Assembly (NCBI RefSeq): GCF_000158095.2
Contig: NZ_CM011002.1
Location: 3,886,703 to 3,950,702 of the forward strand
Length of the DNA stretch: 64,000 nucleotides
Reading direction: 5' to 3'
Source of the DNA: Roseibium alexandrii DFL-11
Lineage (GTDB): Bacteria > Pseudomonadota > Alphaproteobacteria > Rhizobiales > Stappiaceae
Part shown: in pieces, positions 24,045 through 33,958 of the stretch
Layout: each line of letters opens with the position of its first letter
How positions within the stretch are numbered: the stretch's first letter is position 1
Translations under genes and position numbers: made by a program
The notes under the pieces: generated by a model
Told to the model about the DNA's origin: nothing
The model's database searches: none
Seen by the model: only the letters and a program-made list of their open reading frames with translations

Positions 24045-25094
24045 GTGTCTTCTGATACTGCCGCCGGAAAAACACCAAGCAAACGTAAGTACCTCCTTCT
24101 TGTCGGGGTCATCGTCGTCGTGGTTGCAGTTTGGTCCGGTGCCTGGGCTTACGGGCGCACTGTTCTGGCTGATCAGTTGGACCTGCAATTCGGCCGGTTC
24201 TCCGAGCAAGGGACAGAGTTCACGTGCAATGATCTGACGATTGGCGGCTATCCGTGGCGCTACGAAATCCGCTGTGATGATCTGAAATCACTTGATTTGT
24301 CCGGCAGCGAAAGTGCCGTGGGTGGTCTGACCGCAGTCGCGCTGGTCTACAATCCGTGGCATGTCATTCTGGAGGCGGCAACACCAGCAGCCGTGTCGTT
24401 GCCCTTGGCGGGTGTTTCCGGCGAATTGACCTGGGAAACAGCTCGAGCCAGCGCCAGATACTCCACCGAAGCGCTCGGAAAGGTCGATGTCGTTGTTACC
24501 AAGCCGGCTTTGACAGTTCAAAACCCTGCCGCCGAGGCACGGATTTTGTCCGAGAAGGCTGAATTTCATTTGCGTCCATCGCCAGAGACGACCGATGCAG
24601 TCGATGGGTTTTTCTCCATTGATGGCTTGATGGTGGATCAACTGCCGTCGCTGACCAATCCGGTCGATGCACGGTTGCATCTCCAGGTCCTCAACGGCGC
24701 GCCATTGTTGTCAGGCGCGGATCTGCGCTCGCTTGTTCTGGCAAATGGCGGCGAATTGCCGGTCCGTTTGGTCTTGGCCGAAGTGGCGCTAGGCGCGAGC
24801 CGGTTTGGTGGAAGAGGCGATCTGACGGTGAACGGGGCCGGGTCCTTGTCCGGGACATTGACGCTAACCCTGGTCCAACCGGATGACATTCTGAACTCCA
24901 TCCGGCCACTCTTTCCGCCGGACAGCAATGAATTCAGTATTGTAGAAAGCCTGCTATCCAGTCTTCAACCGACTGGAACGGACCATCACGGTGATCCCGC
25001 CATCGAGATACCGCTTTTGATCGACAACGGTCTGATGCGAATGGGATTTGTCACGCTTGGCCGGATCCCACCCCTGTTTTCGGCGGGATCCTGA
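24045..25094 (+). CDS. DUF2125 domain-containing exported protein
   Basis: A 349-residue protein with an N-terminal membrane anchor or signal (KRKYLLLVGVIVVVVAVWSGAWAYGR, about 13-38), followed by a beta-rich domain resembling DUF2125: GTEFTCNDLTIGGYPWRYEIRCDD with two cysteines near the start. The middle repeats (VVTKPALTVQNPAAEA, LRSLVLANGGELPV) have the look of AsmA-like layered strands. It is probably periplasmic. Function unknown. The start is GTG with AAGGAG 8-9 bases ahead. It ends 10 bases from the convergent GNAT gene. Confidence 0.8.
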   Translation: MSSDTAAGKTPSKRKYLLLVGVIVVVVAVWSGAWAYGRTVLADQLDLQFGRFSEQGTEFTCNDLTIGGYPWRYEIRCDDLKSLDLSGSESAVGGLTAVALVYNPWHVILEAATPAAVSLPLAGVSGELTWETARASARYSTEALGKVDVVVTKPALTVQNPAAEARILSEKAEFHLRPSPETTDAVDGFFSIDGLMVDQLPSLTNPVDARLHLQVLNGAPLLSGADLRSLVLANGGELPVRLVLAEVALGASRFGGRGDLTVNGAGSLSGTLTLTLVQPDDILNSIRPLFPPDSNEFSIVESLLSSLQPTGTDHHGDPAIEIPLLIDNGLMRMGFVTLGRIPPLFSAGS

Positions 25095-25104
25095 AGCCGA
25101 TGGA

Positions 25105-25566
25105 TCAATCGCCGGCAATCCGGTCGATCGGAATGACGTAGCTCTTGCGGTGATCCGGTTCTGCGATCTTTTCATAGAGCGCGACCGCAGGCGTATTCTT
25201 ACCCGGAACAATCCAGCGCAAGTGCAGCCAGCCGCGGCTTTGACCTTCACTCACCAGCGTTTCGATGAGTTTCCGGCCAATGCCCTGATTGCGATGGTCC
25301 GGATGGACATAGATATCGTCCAGCTGGCCGATCCGGAGGCCTGTGATCAGCTCCGGCAGGTCGAAATAGACCGCAAAACCAATCAGGGTGTCGCCGTTGA
25401 ACGCGCCAAGAACCTCCGCGGTTTTATCGCCAAGGATCCGTTCGGCATAGAACTCGTCAGGCCGGCGCGGAGCCCCGCGCTTCAGGGCCTGTGCATTTTC
25501 GGCAATGAGCGGGGCAAGCTGATGGGCGTCATCGAGCCCGAGAGCCTTGATTTCCGTCTTGCTCAT
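25105..25566 (-). CDS. GNAT family N-acetyltransferase
   Basis: A 153-residue acetyltransferase: EIKALGLDDAHQLAPLIAENA at the start, LGAFNGDTLIGFAVYF in the central strands, and the acetyl-CoA loop DIYVHPDHRNQGIGRKLIETL (R/Q-x-x-G-x-G/A type). The substrate is not recognisable. Confidence 0.88.
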   Translation of the reverse strand: MSKTEIKALGLDDAHQLAPLIAENAQALKRGAPRRPDEFYAERILGDKTAEVLGAFNGDTLIGFAVYFDLPELITGLRIGQLDDIYVHPDHRNQGIGRKLIETLVSEGQSRGWLHLRWIVPGKNTPAVALYEKIAEPDHRKSYVIPIDRIAGD

Positions 25567-25867
25567 GAAATCTCCGGAAGTAGGGAACAGAAGTGACGCC
25601 CACCATGTCCAAAAGGCGTTCAGGGATCAAGGACTTGAATCAAAATAGCCTGGTGGTCGTTTGTTTTTTCGGAGTTCATGATTTCATCCGCCCAAATCAA
25701 GGAGGCGGAAGGAAGGCCTTTATTCGGACCCGACGATCCGGCCTCTCAATCTTCTCTTCCAGAAATCCGCGCCAGGTGCCGCAGCGGAGTGAGCCAAAAG
25801 GCGAGTGGATTCCGTGGATCGTTGTCGTTAGCGTGCTGCGCAGCAACAAAAACCACGGACGCCCTTC
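25567..25867. other. 301-base intergenic region between divergent GNAT and CoA-ester lyase genes
   Basis: No gene is supported: the short open frames here lack ribosome sites and recognisable sequence. It must contain the promoters of the two divergent genes. I see no clear terminator or repeat. Confidence 0.45.
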
Positions 25868-26752
25868 ATGAGTGAGATCTTCAAGCCCCGCCGCTCCGCG
25901 CTGTACATGCCGGGGTCCAATGCCCGCGCGCTCGAAAAAGCAAAAACCCTTGATGTGGACTGCCTTCTTCTGGATCTCGAAGATGCAGTGGCACCAGATG
26001 CAAAGGAAACGGCGCGTCAGCAGATCGTGACAGCGGTCTCGGAAGGTGGATATGGCGAGCGGGAAGTGGTCATCCGGATAAATGGCCTGGACACTGTCTG
26101 GGGCGATGACGATCTGAAGGCTGCCGTCAAAGCAAATCCGGATGCGATCCTCGTTCCCAAAGTGAATGGCCCGGCTGACCTCCAGAAAGTCGCGCATCTT
26201 TTGTCGATGCATGGTGCGTCGAGCTCAATCCAGCTCTGGGCAATGATGGAAACGCCGGAGGCTATGCTCAATGCCGGGGCGATTTGCGCCTGCGGACGGG
26301 ATCCGGAAGTTCGTCTGTCCTGCTTTGTTATGGGCACTAATGATTTGGCCAAGGAAACCCGCGCACGGTTGGTGCCGGGCCGGGCCGTCATGATGCCGTG
26401 GCTGATGACCTGTGTCGCGGCGGCGCGGGTTGGCGGCATCGACATCCTCGATGGGGTCTACAACGCATTCCAGGACGCGGAAGGCTTTGCCGCAGAATGC
26501 GCGCAGGGCGCTGAAATGGGGATGGACGGAAAGACCCTGATCCACCCGAAACAGATCGGGTCCTGCCACACGGCGTTCAGCCCGACAGAGGACGAAGTGA
26601 CCTGGGCACGCAAAATCAACGAGATATTCGATCTTCCTGAAAATGCATCGAAAGGCGCAATTCAGGTGGACGGAAAGATGGTCGAGCGGCTACACGCGGA
26701 CATGGGCAAGCGGGTGATTGCTATTGCAGACGCCATCGCGGCCCGCTCGTAG
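25868..26752 (+). CDS. HpcH/HpaI-family CoA ester lyase (CitE-like, malyl-CoA lyase/thioesterase type)
   Basis: A 294-residue TIM-barrel protein of the CitE/Mcl group. The blocks are PRRSALYMPGSNARALEKA, LLLDLEDAVAPDAKE with the metal-binding acidic residues, REVVIRINGLDTVWG with the CoA/substrate Arg, ILVPKVNGP, WAMMETPEAMLNA with the second metal Glu, and GKTLIHPKQI near the C-terminus. Enzymes of this group cleave or hydrolyse malyl-CoA or methylmalyl-CoA; which reaction applies here cannot be told. A DUF1737 gene follows by 19 bases, probably in the same transcript. Confidence 0.88.
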   Translation: MSEIFKPRRSALYMPGSNARALEKAKTLDVDCLLLDLEDAVAPDAKETARQQIVTAVSEGGYGEREVVIRINGLDTVWGDDDLKAAVKANPDAILVPKVNGPADLQKVAHLLSMHGASSSIQLWAMMETPEAMLNAGAICACGRDPEVRLSCFVMGTNDLAKETRARLVPGRAVMMPWLMTCVAAARVGGIDILDGVYNAFQDAEGFAAECAQGAEMGMDGKTLIHPKQIGSCHTAFSPTEDEVTWARKINEIFDLPENASKGAIQVDGKMVERLHADMGKRVIAIADAIAARS

Positions 26753-26771
26753 ACAATTCAGAGAGTACCGC

Positions 26772-26975
26772 ATGAAACTTTATCGCTTCATCACCAATGT
26801 CGACAGCAGCGAGTTCTGCCACCGGGTCACCGAAGCGCTCAACAAGGGCTGGGAGCTCAGCGGATCGCCCTCCCTGACCTATGACGCGACTAAGGGTGAA
26901 ACCATCTGCGGTCAGGCCGTCACGAAAGAAGTCGATGGCGACTATTCCCGGGATATCAAACTGGGCGACTACTGA
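26772..26975 (+). CDS. DUF1737 small protein
   Basis: A 67-residue protein: KLYRFITNVDSSEFCHRVTEALNKGWELSGSPSLTYD, then KGETICGQAVTKEV, matching the DUF1737 family (short alpha/beta domain with a GWELxGxPSL-type motif). Function unknown. The ATG at 26772 gives the family length. Confidence 0.85.
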   Translation: MKLYRFITNVDSSEFCHRVTEALNKGWELSGSPSLTYDATKGETICGQAVTKEVDGDYSRDIKLGDY

Positions 26976-26980
26976 GGGCC

Positions 26981-27976
26981 TCAGTTAGTGAGCGCGTCGA
27001 GGACGCGCTCATAAACACTCGTAACCTTCGCGAGTTCTTCAGCGCCCTGGGCGGCATACCGGTTAAGCCCGGGCGCTGCATTGACCTCCAAAACCGCGTA
27101 ACGGCTTCCTGGTTTTTCGGGGTTTTCTGCGATCAAGTCGATGCCTGCATAGCGCAGGCCAAGGCTTCTGCAGATCGAAACTGCGGTCTGCTTCAGATCA
27201 CCCGCAAGGCTGTTCGTGATGTCCTTGGCTTTCGCTCCCGCGGACAGGTTTTTGTTCGGCAAAAGCTCAACCGCCTGGCCTTCTTCCGGAATGGACGCGG
27301 GGCCAAGACCTTGCCGTGTGAGTTCATGTTCAACGCGCGGATCGCGGAAATTCAGGCCGGCGACGGCGATGGCAAGTTGTTCGACCGTTTGTTCCCCGTC
27401 TCCTTCCACCTGAACTGGTTGGCGATCCAGCGCGAGCAGGATCTCTCCGTCCAGAACCAGGATTCGTAGATCTGCACCTCGGACAGCCTTTTGCACGAGA
27501 AGTGAGGAATGCCGCATCAGGAGTTCGTCCAGGGCGCGCTGAAGGTCTGCCTGATCGTTCAGGCGCACCACATCCTCTCCCTCCTGCCCGCTGTTCGGTT
27601 TGACGAAAACCGGATATCCGACAGTTTCTGCGAAGTGCAGCGCGTCTTCGGCCGCGTGCATCTTTGCGGCAATCTCCGGCTTGTGAACCCGCAGGCTGGC
27701 CAAGACGTCAAACCCGTGAACGAGCAAGCAATCTGGGACGGTGAAGCCGTCCCGTCCTAAAAAACTGAGCGTGTAAGCCTTGTCGTCGGCGATTTCCGCC
27801 GCGCCGAGCGGGTTGAGATCAAAGTGGGTTCCGCGAAAGAAGCGGCGACGTCCGTCGGCAAGCTCAATGTAGCCCGCCTGCCCAGACCCTTCGTCACAAA
27901 CCAGCGACAAGCCCTGCCGGTTGCAATAGTCGGCCAAGATCCTGCGGACCAAAGGAAGGGACGGCGATTGTTCCAT
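26981..27976 (-). CDS. ATP-grasp domain protein (glutathione synthetase / cyanophycin synthetase-like)
   Basis: A 331-residue ATP-grasp ligase. The N-terminal part has FFRGTHFDLNPLGAAEIADDKAYT; the grasp core has AETVGYPVFVKPNSGQEGEDV (phosphate loop), LVQKAVRGADLRILVLDGEIL, and metal-binding GLRYAGIDLIAENP and YAVLEVNAAPGLNRYA. This resembles the ATP-grasp half of GshAB and cyanophycin synthetase, which make peptide or amide bonds to amino acids. Substrates unknown. The ATG at 27976 has AGGA upstream. It follows lolA by 28 bases and is probably co-transcribed. Confidence 0.82.
   Translation of the reverse strand: MEQSPSLPLVRRILADYCNRQGLSLVCDEGSGQAGYIELADGRRRFFRGTHFDLNPLGAAEIADDKAYTLSFLGRDGFTVPDCLLVHGFDVLASLRVHKPEIAAKMHAAEDALHFAETVGYPVFVKPNSGQEGEDVVRLNDQADLQRALDELLMRHSSLLVQKAVRGADLRILVLDGEILLALDRQPVQVEGDGEQTVEQLAIAVAGLNFRDPRVEHELTRQGLGPASIPEEGQAVELLPNKNLSAGAKAKDITNSLAGDLKQTAVSICRSLGLRYAGIDLIAENPEKPGSRYAVLEVNAAPGLNRYAAQGAEELAKVTSVYERVLDALTN
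26989..27011. terminator. strong hairpin in the 3' end of the ATP-grasp gene, between convergent genes
   Basis: TGAGCGCGTC pairs with GACGCGCTCA (10 bp) around a 3-base loop. It lies within the last codons of the ATP-grasp gene and 14 bases behind the DUF1737 stop. There is no T run on either strand, so it is only a possible bidirectional transcript end. Confidence 0.4.
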
Positions 27977-28004
27977 TGTCCTGAAGGACTGCGCTTCGTA
28001 TGCG

Positions 28005-28643
28005 TTACTGGCGTGAGTTTGCCAGATAGTCGATCTTAAAGAGATCCGGATTGCTCGGACCGTTCGAGACGACATTGTAGACGGCTACCGATGTGTCGTA
28101 GCCCTGCTGATCGGTCACGGTCCATTGCTTGAGCGCATAGTCTTTTGCGTCAAAGATCAGGGTCAGGGTTCCGGAATTGAACTTGGTCTGGTCGAAAATC
28201 GTCACCGTGACGAGATCTTCCTCAACGAGTACATTCGTCACGTTGGTATCTTGTTGGAGATCGATGGAATCCGACAGAAGAAAGCGCAACGGCGTTTGTC
28301 CAAGCGGCCAGATATCCTGCGTGTTCAGCTTGCGGTCCCGCACTGATACAGACTTGCCATCGGCCACGATGTCGAGGACGGATGGCTTGTTGTAGTAGAA
28401 CCGGACCTTGCCGGGGCGCGCCATATAGAACTTCCCGTCCGATTGGCTGCCGTCCGGTCCAAACTGGATGAAGTCGCCGTGCATGGTCTTCACAGAGTTG
28501 AAATATGTGTTCAAGTCCTGAAGGGTCTGCTGCTCCTGATCGCTCAAGGCCAGAGCCGGTACGGTCATGGCAGCGGCCATTGCGAGAGCCACGACCGGCC
28601 GGATTGTTGACTTGGCGATGCGGGAAACGAAGCGTGTCAGCAT
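28005..28643 (-). CDS. lolA: outer-membrane lipoprotein carrier protein LolA
   Basis: Periplasmic carrier taking lipoproteins from the LolCDE transporter to the outer membrane. The 212-residue protein has a signal peptide (basic start, IRPVVALAMAAAMTVPALAL, cleavage near residue 33). The LolA beta-barrel follows: NTYFNSVKTMHGDFIQFGPDG, GKFYMARPGKVRFYYNKP, DGKSVSVRDRKLNTQDIWPLGQTP-type strands, and LTLIFDAKDYALKQWTVTDQQG. It is behind ftsK, a conserved order in the class. Confidence 0.9.
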   Translation of the reverse strand: MLTRFVSRIAKSTIRPVVALAMAAAMTVPALALSDQEQQTLQDLNTYFNSVKTMHGDFIQFGPDGSQSDGKFYMARPGKVRFYYNKPSVLDIVADGKSVSVRDRKLNTQDIWPLGQTPLRFLLSDSIDLQQDTNVTNVLVEEDLVTVTIFDQTKFNSGTLTLIFDAKDYALKQWTVTDQQGYDTSVAVYNVVSNGPSNPDLFKIDYLANSRQ

Positions 28644-28727
28644 GATTCAAAGTCCTAATCTGGTGCTAGGTTCAACCGTTTCATCTTAACTAGGAAGTGT
28701 CTATGGCAAACCTTGGGCGGAGAAGGA

Positions 28728-31499
28728 TCAGAAATCCTCATCCAACCCGTTTTGCACCAGAATTTCACGTTTACCGGCATGGTTAGCAGCGCTGATCAAG
28801 CCTTCCTGCTCCATGCGCTCGATGAGCGACGCAGCCCGGTTGTAGCCGATCGACAGGCGCCTTTGGACGTAGGAAGTTGAAGCCTTCTTGTCTTTCAGAA
28901 CAATTGCGACGGCCCGGTCATAAAGATCGTTGCTGTCTCCGCTGCCGGAGGCCGCGCCGCCATCATAAGGACCTTCGGCGGATTCATCTTCTTCCGTCAC
29001 AGCTTCCAGATATTGCGGCGTGCCCTGGACCTTGAGGTGTTTGACCACCTCCTCCACTTCGTCATCGGAGACGAAAGGCCCGTGTACGCGCTGGATCCGG
29101 CCGCCACCTGCCATGAATAGCATGTCGCCCATACCGAGCAGCTGTTCTGCACCCATTTCGCCCAGGATTGTCCGGCTGTCGATTTTCGATGTGACCTGGA
29201 AGGAAATGCGGGTCGGGAAGTTTGCCTTGATGGTCCCGGTGATGACATCGACCGACGGACGCTGAGTTGCCATGATGAGGTGGATACCTGCGGCACGGGC
29301 CATCTGCGCAAGGCGCTGGATCGCGCCTTCAATATCCTTGCCGGCCACCATCATCAGGTCGGCCATTTCGTCGACGATGACGACGATATACGGCATGGTC
29401 TCCAGCGGCAGCTGTTCTTCCTCGTAGATCGGCTCTCCCGTATCGCGATCAAAACCCGTCTGGACGGTGCGGGTCATCTCCTCGCCCTTTTCCAGCGCCT
29501 GCTTGATCCGGGTGTTGTAGCCGTCGATGTTGCGGACGCCCATCTTGGACATCTTCTTGTAGCGGTCCTCCATCTCGCGGACGGTCCACTTTAGGGCAAC
29601 AACGGCCTTTTTCGGGTCGGTCACGACCGGGGTCAGGAGATGCGGAATCCCGTCATAGATCGACAGTTCCAGCATTTTCGGATCGATCATTATCATTTTG
29701 CACTGATCCGGTGTCAGCCGGTACAGCAGCGACAGGATCATGGTGTTGATGGCAACCGACTTACCTGATCCGGTCGTACCGGCAACGAGCAAATGCGGCA
29801 TGCGCGCAAGATCGGCAACGACACCTTCGCCGTTGATCGTTTTGCCAAGGCCAAGTGCCAGCTTGGACTTCGATTTTTCAAAATCCTGAGCAGCGAGCAT
29901 TTCGCGCAAGTAAACGGTTTCACGGCGCGCATTCGGCAATTCGATGCCGATGGCATTTTTGCCGGGGATGACGGCAACACGTGCAGAAATCGCACTCATG
30001 GAGCGGGCGATGTCGTCTGCGAGGCCAATCACCCGGGACGACTTGATGCCGGGAGCCGGTTCCAGTTCGTAGAGCGTGACGACCGGGCCCGGGCGGACTT
30101 CGATGATTTCGCCGCGCACGCCGAAGTCTTCCAGAACACCTTCCAGAATACGCGCGTTTTGTTCCAGAGCATCAGCGGAGAGACCCGGAACTTTACCGGT
30201 GGCTTTGGCTTCTGAAAGCAAGCGCAGCGGCGGCAATTCATACTCTTCCGGGGCGCCGAGGAAGGAGGGTTGCGCCTCCTGTATTGCTCTTTTGCTTTGC
30301 TTCGGTTTCGGTGCCGGTGGAATGACACGGCCGGTTTGTGCCGATTGAGCTGTTGCCGTTCCCGGCGCTGCGGACGCCGGTTCAGGGGCAGCAATACCAA
30401 CCGGTCTTGGTGTTTCACCCGGCAGCGGTTCGCCAGAGACCGGTCCCTTGTCGATCAGGAAATCTTCCGGGCCAAAGTCTTCGCCGTCCTCGCCAAAGGG
30501 ATCGTCAAGATCATGGGCGTCGGGCTCAGTCATATGACCGCGCTCGTAAAACTCTTCCAGACCGTCATCGTCTTCCGGCATCAGGCGTCCGGTGAATGCT
30601 CGGCGGAACGATTGCAGGCGGCTTTTCTGTGCGGGTTCTTCCGGCTCGTAGTCATCGTGCTCGTCGATACCGTCCCAATCCTCATCGTCCTCATGAATCG
30701 GTGTGCGCTTCAAGCCGGTCACCCGGCGGACCTGAGTAACCGCCAAAAGGCCAATGTGGCTGACTTGTCCCGCAAATGCCGTAACCATCAGAGACAAGCG
30801 GCTTTCGCCTTCTTCCTCATCGTCGAGGCCGAGATCGTCTTCGATGGATTTGCCATGCCCGGCAGGGATCCGGCGCGGCTCGATATGCTCAACAGGCTCA
30901 CCTGCACGGCCCAGCCAACCGGCTGAGGCAAGGAGGAGTAGACCGGCCGGAACGCCGAGACCAAGGCCGCCGATGATTGTTGCAGCACCGCTCGTCAGGT
31001 TGCTGGTCAAAATAGCCGGGACACCGTGGATCATATCTCCCAGAAACCCGCCAAGGCCTGTCGGCAACGGCCAGCTTTGCGGAACGGGAAGTGCTGCGAG
31101 CGCGCCAGCCGAAAGTCCGGATCCGATAATCCAGTAAAACAGACGCTTGCGGCCGATGCCGAGCGCATGGCCGGTCAAGAGCCGCCAACCCCATAAAACT
31201 AGAGGAACGAGGAAAACCGCCGTTGCGAGGCCAATCGTCTGCATCAAGACGTCGGCAACGATCGCGCCGGGAGCCCCGAGCGCATTGCGCACAGGTCCAC
31301 CCGTCGCGTGGTTCAGGCTCGGATCATTGACGGACCAGGTGGCAAGGGCGGCTGCGAGGGCTGCCGCAACAGAGATGATCCCGAGACCGGCCGCACCGGT
31401 CAGGTTGCGCCTTAGAAAACGCTTGGCTGGACTTTCCGTGTCCAGAAGATCGACCGCGGCCCGGCGGCCCGATCCGCGCACTGCACTGGCCCGTCTCAT
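28728..31499 (-). CDS. ftsK: DNA translocase FtsK
   Basis: A 923-residue chromosome-segregation motor at the division septum. Four N-terminal membrane helices (within about residues 30-205) precede a charged, Glu/Pro-rich linker (about 210-420). The motor domain has [20 protein letters not shown], Walker [16 protein letters not shown], Walker [15 protein letters not shown], and [19 protein letters not shown]. The C-terminal gamma winged helix ([19 protein letters not shown]) recognises KOPS-type DNA polarity sequences. The start overlaps the aminotransferase stop by four bases (ATGA). Confidence 0.96.
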   Translation of the reverse strand: MRRASAVRGSGRRAAVDLLDTESPAKRFLRRNLTGAAGLGIISVAAALAAALATWSVNDPSLNHATGGPVRNALGAPGAIVADVLMQTIGLATAVFLVPLVLWGWRLLTGHALGIGRKRLFYWIIGSGLSAGALAALPVPQSWPLPTGLGGFLGDMIHGVPAILTSNLTSGAATIIGGLGLGVPAGLLLLASAGWLGRAGEPVEHIEPRRIPAGHGKSIEDDLGLDDEEEGESRLSLMVTAFAGQVSHIGLLAVTQVRRVTGLKRTPIHEDDEDWDGIDEHDDYEPEEPAQKSRLQSFRRAFTGRLMPEDDDGLEEFYERGHMTEPDAHDLDDPFGEDGEDFGPEDFLIDKGPVSGEPLPGETPRPVGIAAPEPASAAPGTATAQSAQTGRVIPPAPKPKQSKRAIQEAQPSFLGAPEEYELPPLRLLSEAKATGKVPGLSADALEQNARILEGVLEDFGVRGEIIEVRPGPVVTLYELEPAPGIKSSRVIGLADDIARSMSAISARVAVIPGKNAIGIELPNARRETVYLREMLAAQDFEKSKSKLALGLGKTINGEGVVADLARMPHLLVAGTTGSGKSVAINTMILSLLYRLTPDQCKMIMIDPKMLELSIYDGIPHLLTPVVTDPKKAVVALKWTVREMEDRYKKMSKMGVRNIDGYNTRIKQALEKGEEMTRTVQTGFDRDTGEPIYEEEQLPLETMPYIVVIVDEMADLMMVAGKDIEGAIQRLAQMARAAGIHLIMATQRPSVDVITGTIKANFPTRISFQVTSKIDSRTILGEMGAEQLLGMGDMLFMAGGGRIQRVHGPFVSDDEVEEVVKHLKVQGTPQYLEAVTEEDESAEGPYDGGAASGSGDSNDLYDRAVAIVLKDKKASTSYVQRRLSIGYNRAASLIERMEQEGLISAANHAGKREILVQNGLDEDF

Positions 31500-32719
31500 G
31501 CCTTGTCTCCCAACCAGTTTGCCACACGCTCAAGAGCGATCTCCGTCTGCGTGAGAGGTGCCACCAACCCCGCGCGGATGTAATTCTGGCCCGGATTGCT
31601 GCCATCTGATTGATCAGATGCCAGATAACTGCCCGGCAGGACCTTCACGCCTGTGTCGCGCCAAAGGGCCTGTGTGACGGAAACACCGTCTCCCCACTTT
31701 TCGACATTGAGCCAGAGAAAGAAGCCAGCCTCTGTCGTTACCGGACCAAGGATTGGACCAAGGAGACGCTCTGCGGCTTCATACTTCTCATTATAAAGCC
31801 GCCGGTTTTCCTCAACATGGGCTTCGTCGCGATAGGCGCGGACCGCGACGGCCTGCGCGGGCAAGGGTACTTGCGGCGCTGCAAGGCCGCGGAACTTTGC
31901 CCATTTTTTTAAGAAATCAGGATCGCCGGCTGCAAATCCGCACCGCAGTCCGGCAAGATTGGAGCGCTTTGACAGGGAGTTCAGAACAACGATATTGGAA
32001 AAATCCGTGCCCATGCGATGTGCGGCTTCCAGAACACCCGGGGGCGGGGTTGTCCGGTATATTTCCGAGTAGCACTCGTCTGCAAAGATCATGAAGCGGT
32101 GTTTGCGGGCCATACCGATCAGTTTCTGCCAGTATTCCAGCGTCGCGACCGAGCCTTCCGGATTGGTAGGCGAAGCAACATAAAAGGCGACAGTCCGGTC
32201 CAGAAGAGCGGGTTCCAGGCCGTCCAGATCCGGCAGGAACTGGTGCTCAGAGACAGCATCCAGAAGAATGGTCTCGCCATCTGCGACATGAGCTGCGGCT
32301 GCGTATGTCTGATAGAAAGGGTTCGGCAGAATAACGGCTGGATGATCCAGGCCTTTGTCCAGCTGATCCCGGGCTGCAATTGCTCCGAACGACAAGCCTT
32401 CACGGGACCCGTTCAGAGGCAGAACGCCAAAATCTGGGTCAATGGAGCCGTTCAGGCCGTAGCGCTTGTCGAGCCAGTCCGCGATCGTGCTGCGGAACTC
32501 AGGTGTGCCGTTGATCGGAGGATAGCGCCGGAAATCGGCCATGTTTTCCGCCAGCACTTCTGCCGTGAACTCGGGTATTGGATGCTGGGGCTCACCGATC
32601 GTCATCATTATCGGTTCAAAGCCTGGAGCTTGCCCGTCAAGCAAGTCGGCAAGGCGTTGGAAAGGGTTGGAACCCGGCAGCGCGGCGCCGCGCTTGTAGG
32701 TGGTCTGGCTGGCAGTCAT
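31496..32719 (-). CDS. fold-type I aminotransferase (DapC / AspC-like)
   Basis: A 407-residue PLP enzyme. Substrate and cofactor blocks are [73 protein letters not shown] and the Schiff-base lysine in [16 protein letters not shown]. The overall pattern is that of the succinyldiaminopimelate transaminases (DapC) found next to lysine and cell-envelope genes; other aspartate-type substrates are possible. It is translationally coupled to ftsK by a four-base overlap. Confidence 0.85.
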   Translation of the reverse strand: MTASQTTYKRGAALPGSNPFQRLADLLDGQAPGFEPIMMTIGEPQHPIPEFTAEVLAENMADFRRYPPINGTPEFRSTIADWLDKRYGLNGSIDPDFGVLPLNGSREGLSFGAIAARDQLDKGLDHPAVILPNPFYQTYAAAAHVADGETILLDAVSEHQFLPDLDGLEPALLDRTVAFYVASPTNPEGSVATLEYWQKLIGMARKHRFMIFADECYSEIYRTTPPPGVLEAAHRMGTDFSNIVVLNSLSKRSNLAGLRCGFAAGDPDFLKKWAKFRGLAAPQVPLPAQAVAVRAYRDEAHVEENRRLYNEKYEAAERLLGPILGPVTTEAGFFLWLNVEKWGDGVSVTQALWRDTGVKVLPGSYLASDQSDGSNPGQNYIRAGLVAPLTQTEIALERVANWLGDKA

Positions 32720-32890
32720 TTAAGATCCGGCAGTCGTTACGCAAAACATCTGCTCGACCCTATCCCGTCCTTGGTAAATCTCTTATTAACCAAGCAGAAT
32801 ATCGCCGCCAATCTGCATGCGATTGCCACACTTTAAAGGATCCACTAGGGTCCAAGGCCTGGATTTACAACGTGGGTCTATGGATTTCAT

Positions 32891-33553
32891 ATGTCGGGAA
32901 AAGATCCCCTCTCCGTCGTTTGTTTCGGTGATTCGCTCACCTGGGGGTTTGTGCCGGGAACAAAGTCCCGTTACGGCCACGACGAGCGCTGGACACGCCT
33001 CCTGCAAAAGGAACTTGGTTCTGACTATTATGTCATCGAAGAGGGCGTGAATGGCCGGACGACCGTCTTTGACGACCCCGCCCGCGGCGACAAAAACGGT
33101 CTTGAGCACTTGGCAACCGTTCGAAAGACGCACATGCCGATCGACATCCTGATCATCATGCTCGGAACGAATGATCTACAAGACCGGTTTCAGATGAGCG
33201 CTGATGCGATCGGCCTTGCGATGGGGCGGCTGCTGTTTGCCGCCACGCAAGCGACTGATGATGTCGAAGGCCGCGCCCCAAAAGTACTCTTAATGTCGCC
33301 GCCGCCGCTTGGGGATTTTACGGGCAAGGAATATGCCGGCCTTTTCTCACAAGACCACAGTGTCGCCCAGTCAAAGCTTCTGGCGGGCGTCTATCAGAAG
33401 CTGGCGGAAACCTATAGCGTTGCCTTTTTCGATACGGGATCCGTAGTGTCGGTCAGCGAGGTAGATGCCGTGCATCTTAAAGCCGAACCGCAAAAGGATC
33501 TGGCCAAGGCGATTGCGGAAGAAGTGCGGAAGCTGGCGAAGGCTGCCGTCTAG
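32891..33553 (+). CDS. SGNH/GDSL-family esterase (arylesterase-like)
   Basis: A 220-residue hydrolase without a signal peptide. Block I FGDSLTWG carries the catalytic Ser, the GVNGRTT loop follows, block III is MLGTNDL, and block V DAVHL carries Asp and His. The insert DPARGDKNGLEHL is typical of the arylesterase/Est-type SGNH group. The natural substrate is unknown. It is convergent with the SDHAF4-like gene: the stop codons overlap by four bases. Confidence 0.88.
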   Translation: MSGKDPLSVVCFGDSLTWGFVPGTKSRYGHDERWTRLLQKELGSDYYVIEEGVNGRTTVFDDPARGDKNGLEHLATVRKTHMPIDILIIMLGTNDLQDRFQMSADAIGLAMGRLLFAATQATDDVEGRAPKVLLMSPPPLGDFTGKEYAGLFSQDHSVAQSKLLAGVYQKLAETYSVAFFDTGSVVSVSEVDAVHLKAEPQKDLAKAIAEEVRKLAKAAV

Positions 33554-33813
33554 AAATCGACCGTCAAACCCTTGATTTCCCAATCATCATAACGCGTTGG
33601 CTCCAGGCCGCCGCGGCCGTCGACTTCCGGTGCCATGGCGTTGTGTTTGGCGTCGATTTCCTTGCGCCGGTCCTCGGCTTCTTTCAAGGCGCGCTGGGCT
33701 GCCGGAGGCAGATCCTCGAATTTGCGTTTTGGAGCTTCGGCCACGTCTGTCTTCAGGGAGGGCACTTCGGTTGCCGTGAATTGCGCCGTTTCCGTATCTT
33801 TCGTATCGGTCAT
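33550..33813 (-). CDS. DUF1674 / SDHAF4-like succinate dehydrogenase assembly factor
   Basis: An 87-residue protein with an acidic N-terminus, a central segment RKFEDLPPAAQRALKEAEDRRK, and the conserved C-terminal motif EVDGRGGLEPTRYDDWEIKG of DUF1674. The mitochondrial member SDHAF4 binds the flavinylated SDHA subunit during complex II assembly. The same role here is inferred from the motif alone. Confidence 0.88.
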   Translation of the reverse strand: MTDTKDTETAQFTATEVPSLKTDVAEAPKRKFEDLPPAAQRALKEAEDRRKEIDAKHNAMAPEVDGRGGLEPTRYDDWEIKGLTVDF

Positions 33814-33958
33814 GGTTTCCGCTGTCAGCCAGATTTAAAAACTTTGGGGTTATATAGGACAAACTTGCCAAGAATGGCAGGCATCCCCATCTTGAACATT
33901 GGGAAAAGACTGCGGCAAATTTCGTCCGTAGCTTCTAACTGAAACGGATAAGGCACCG

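Noticed and set aside
25593..25875. Short open frames between the GNAT and CoA-ester lyase genes
   Set aside because: No ribosome site, no recognisable sequence, and one overlaps the lyase start.
33891..33920. Heat-shock (RpoH) promoter before htpX
   Set aside because: CTTGAA fits a -35 element, but no convincing -10 lies at the expected spacing.
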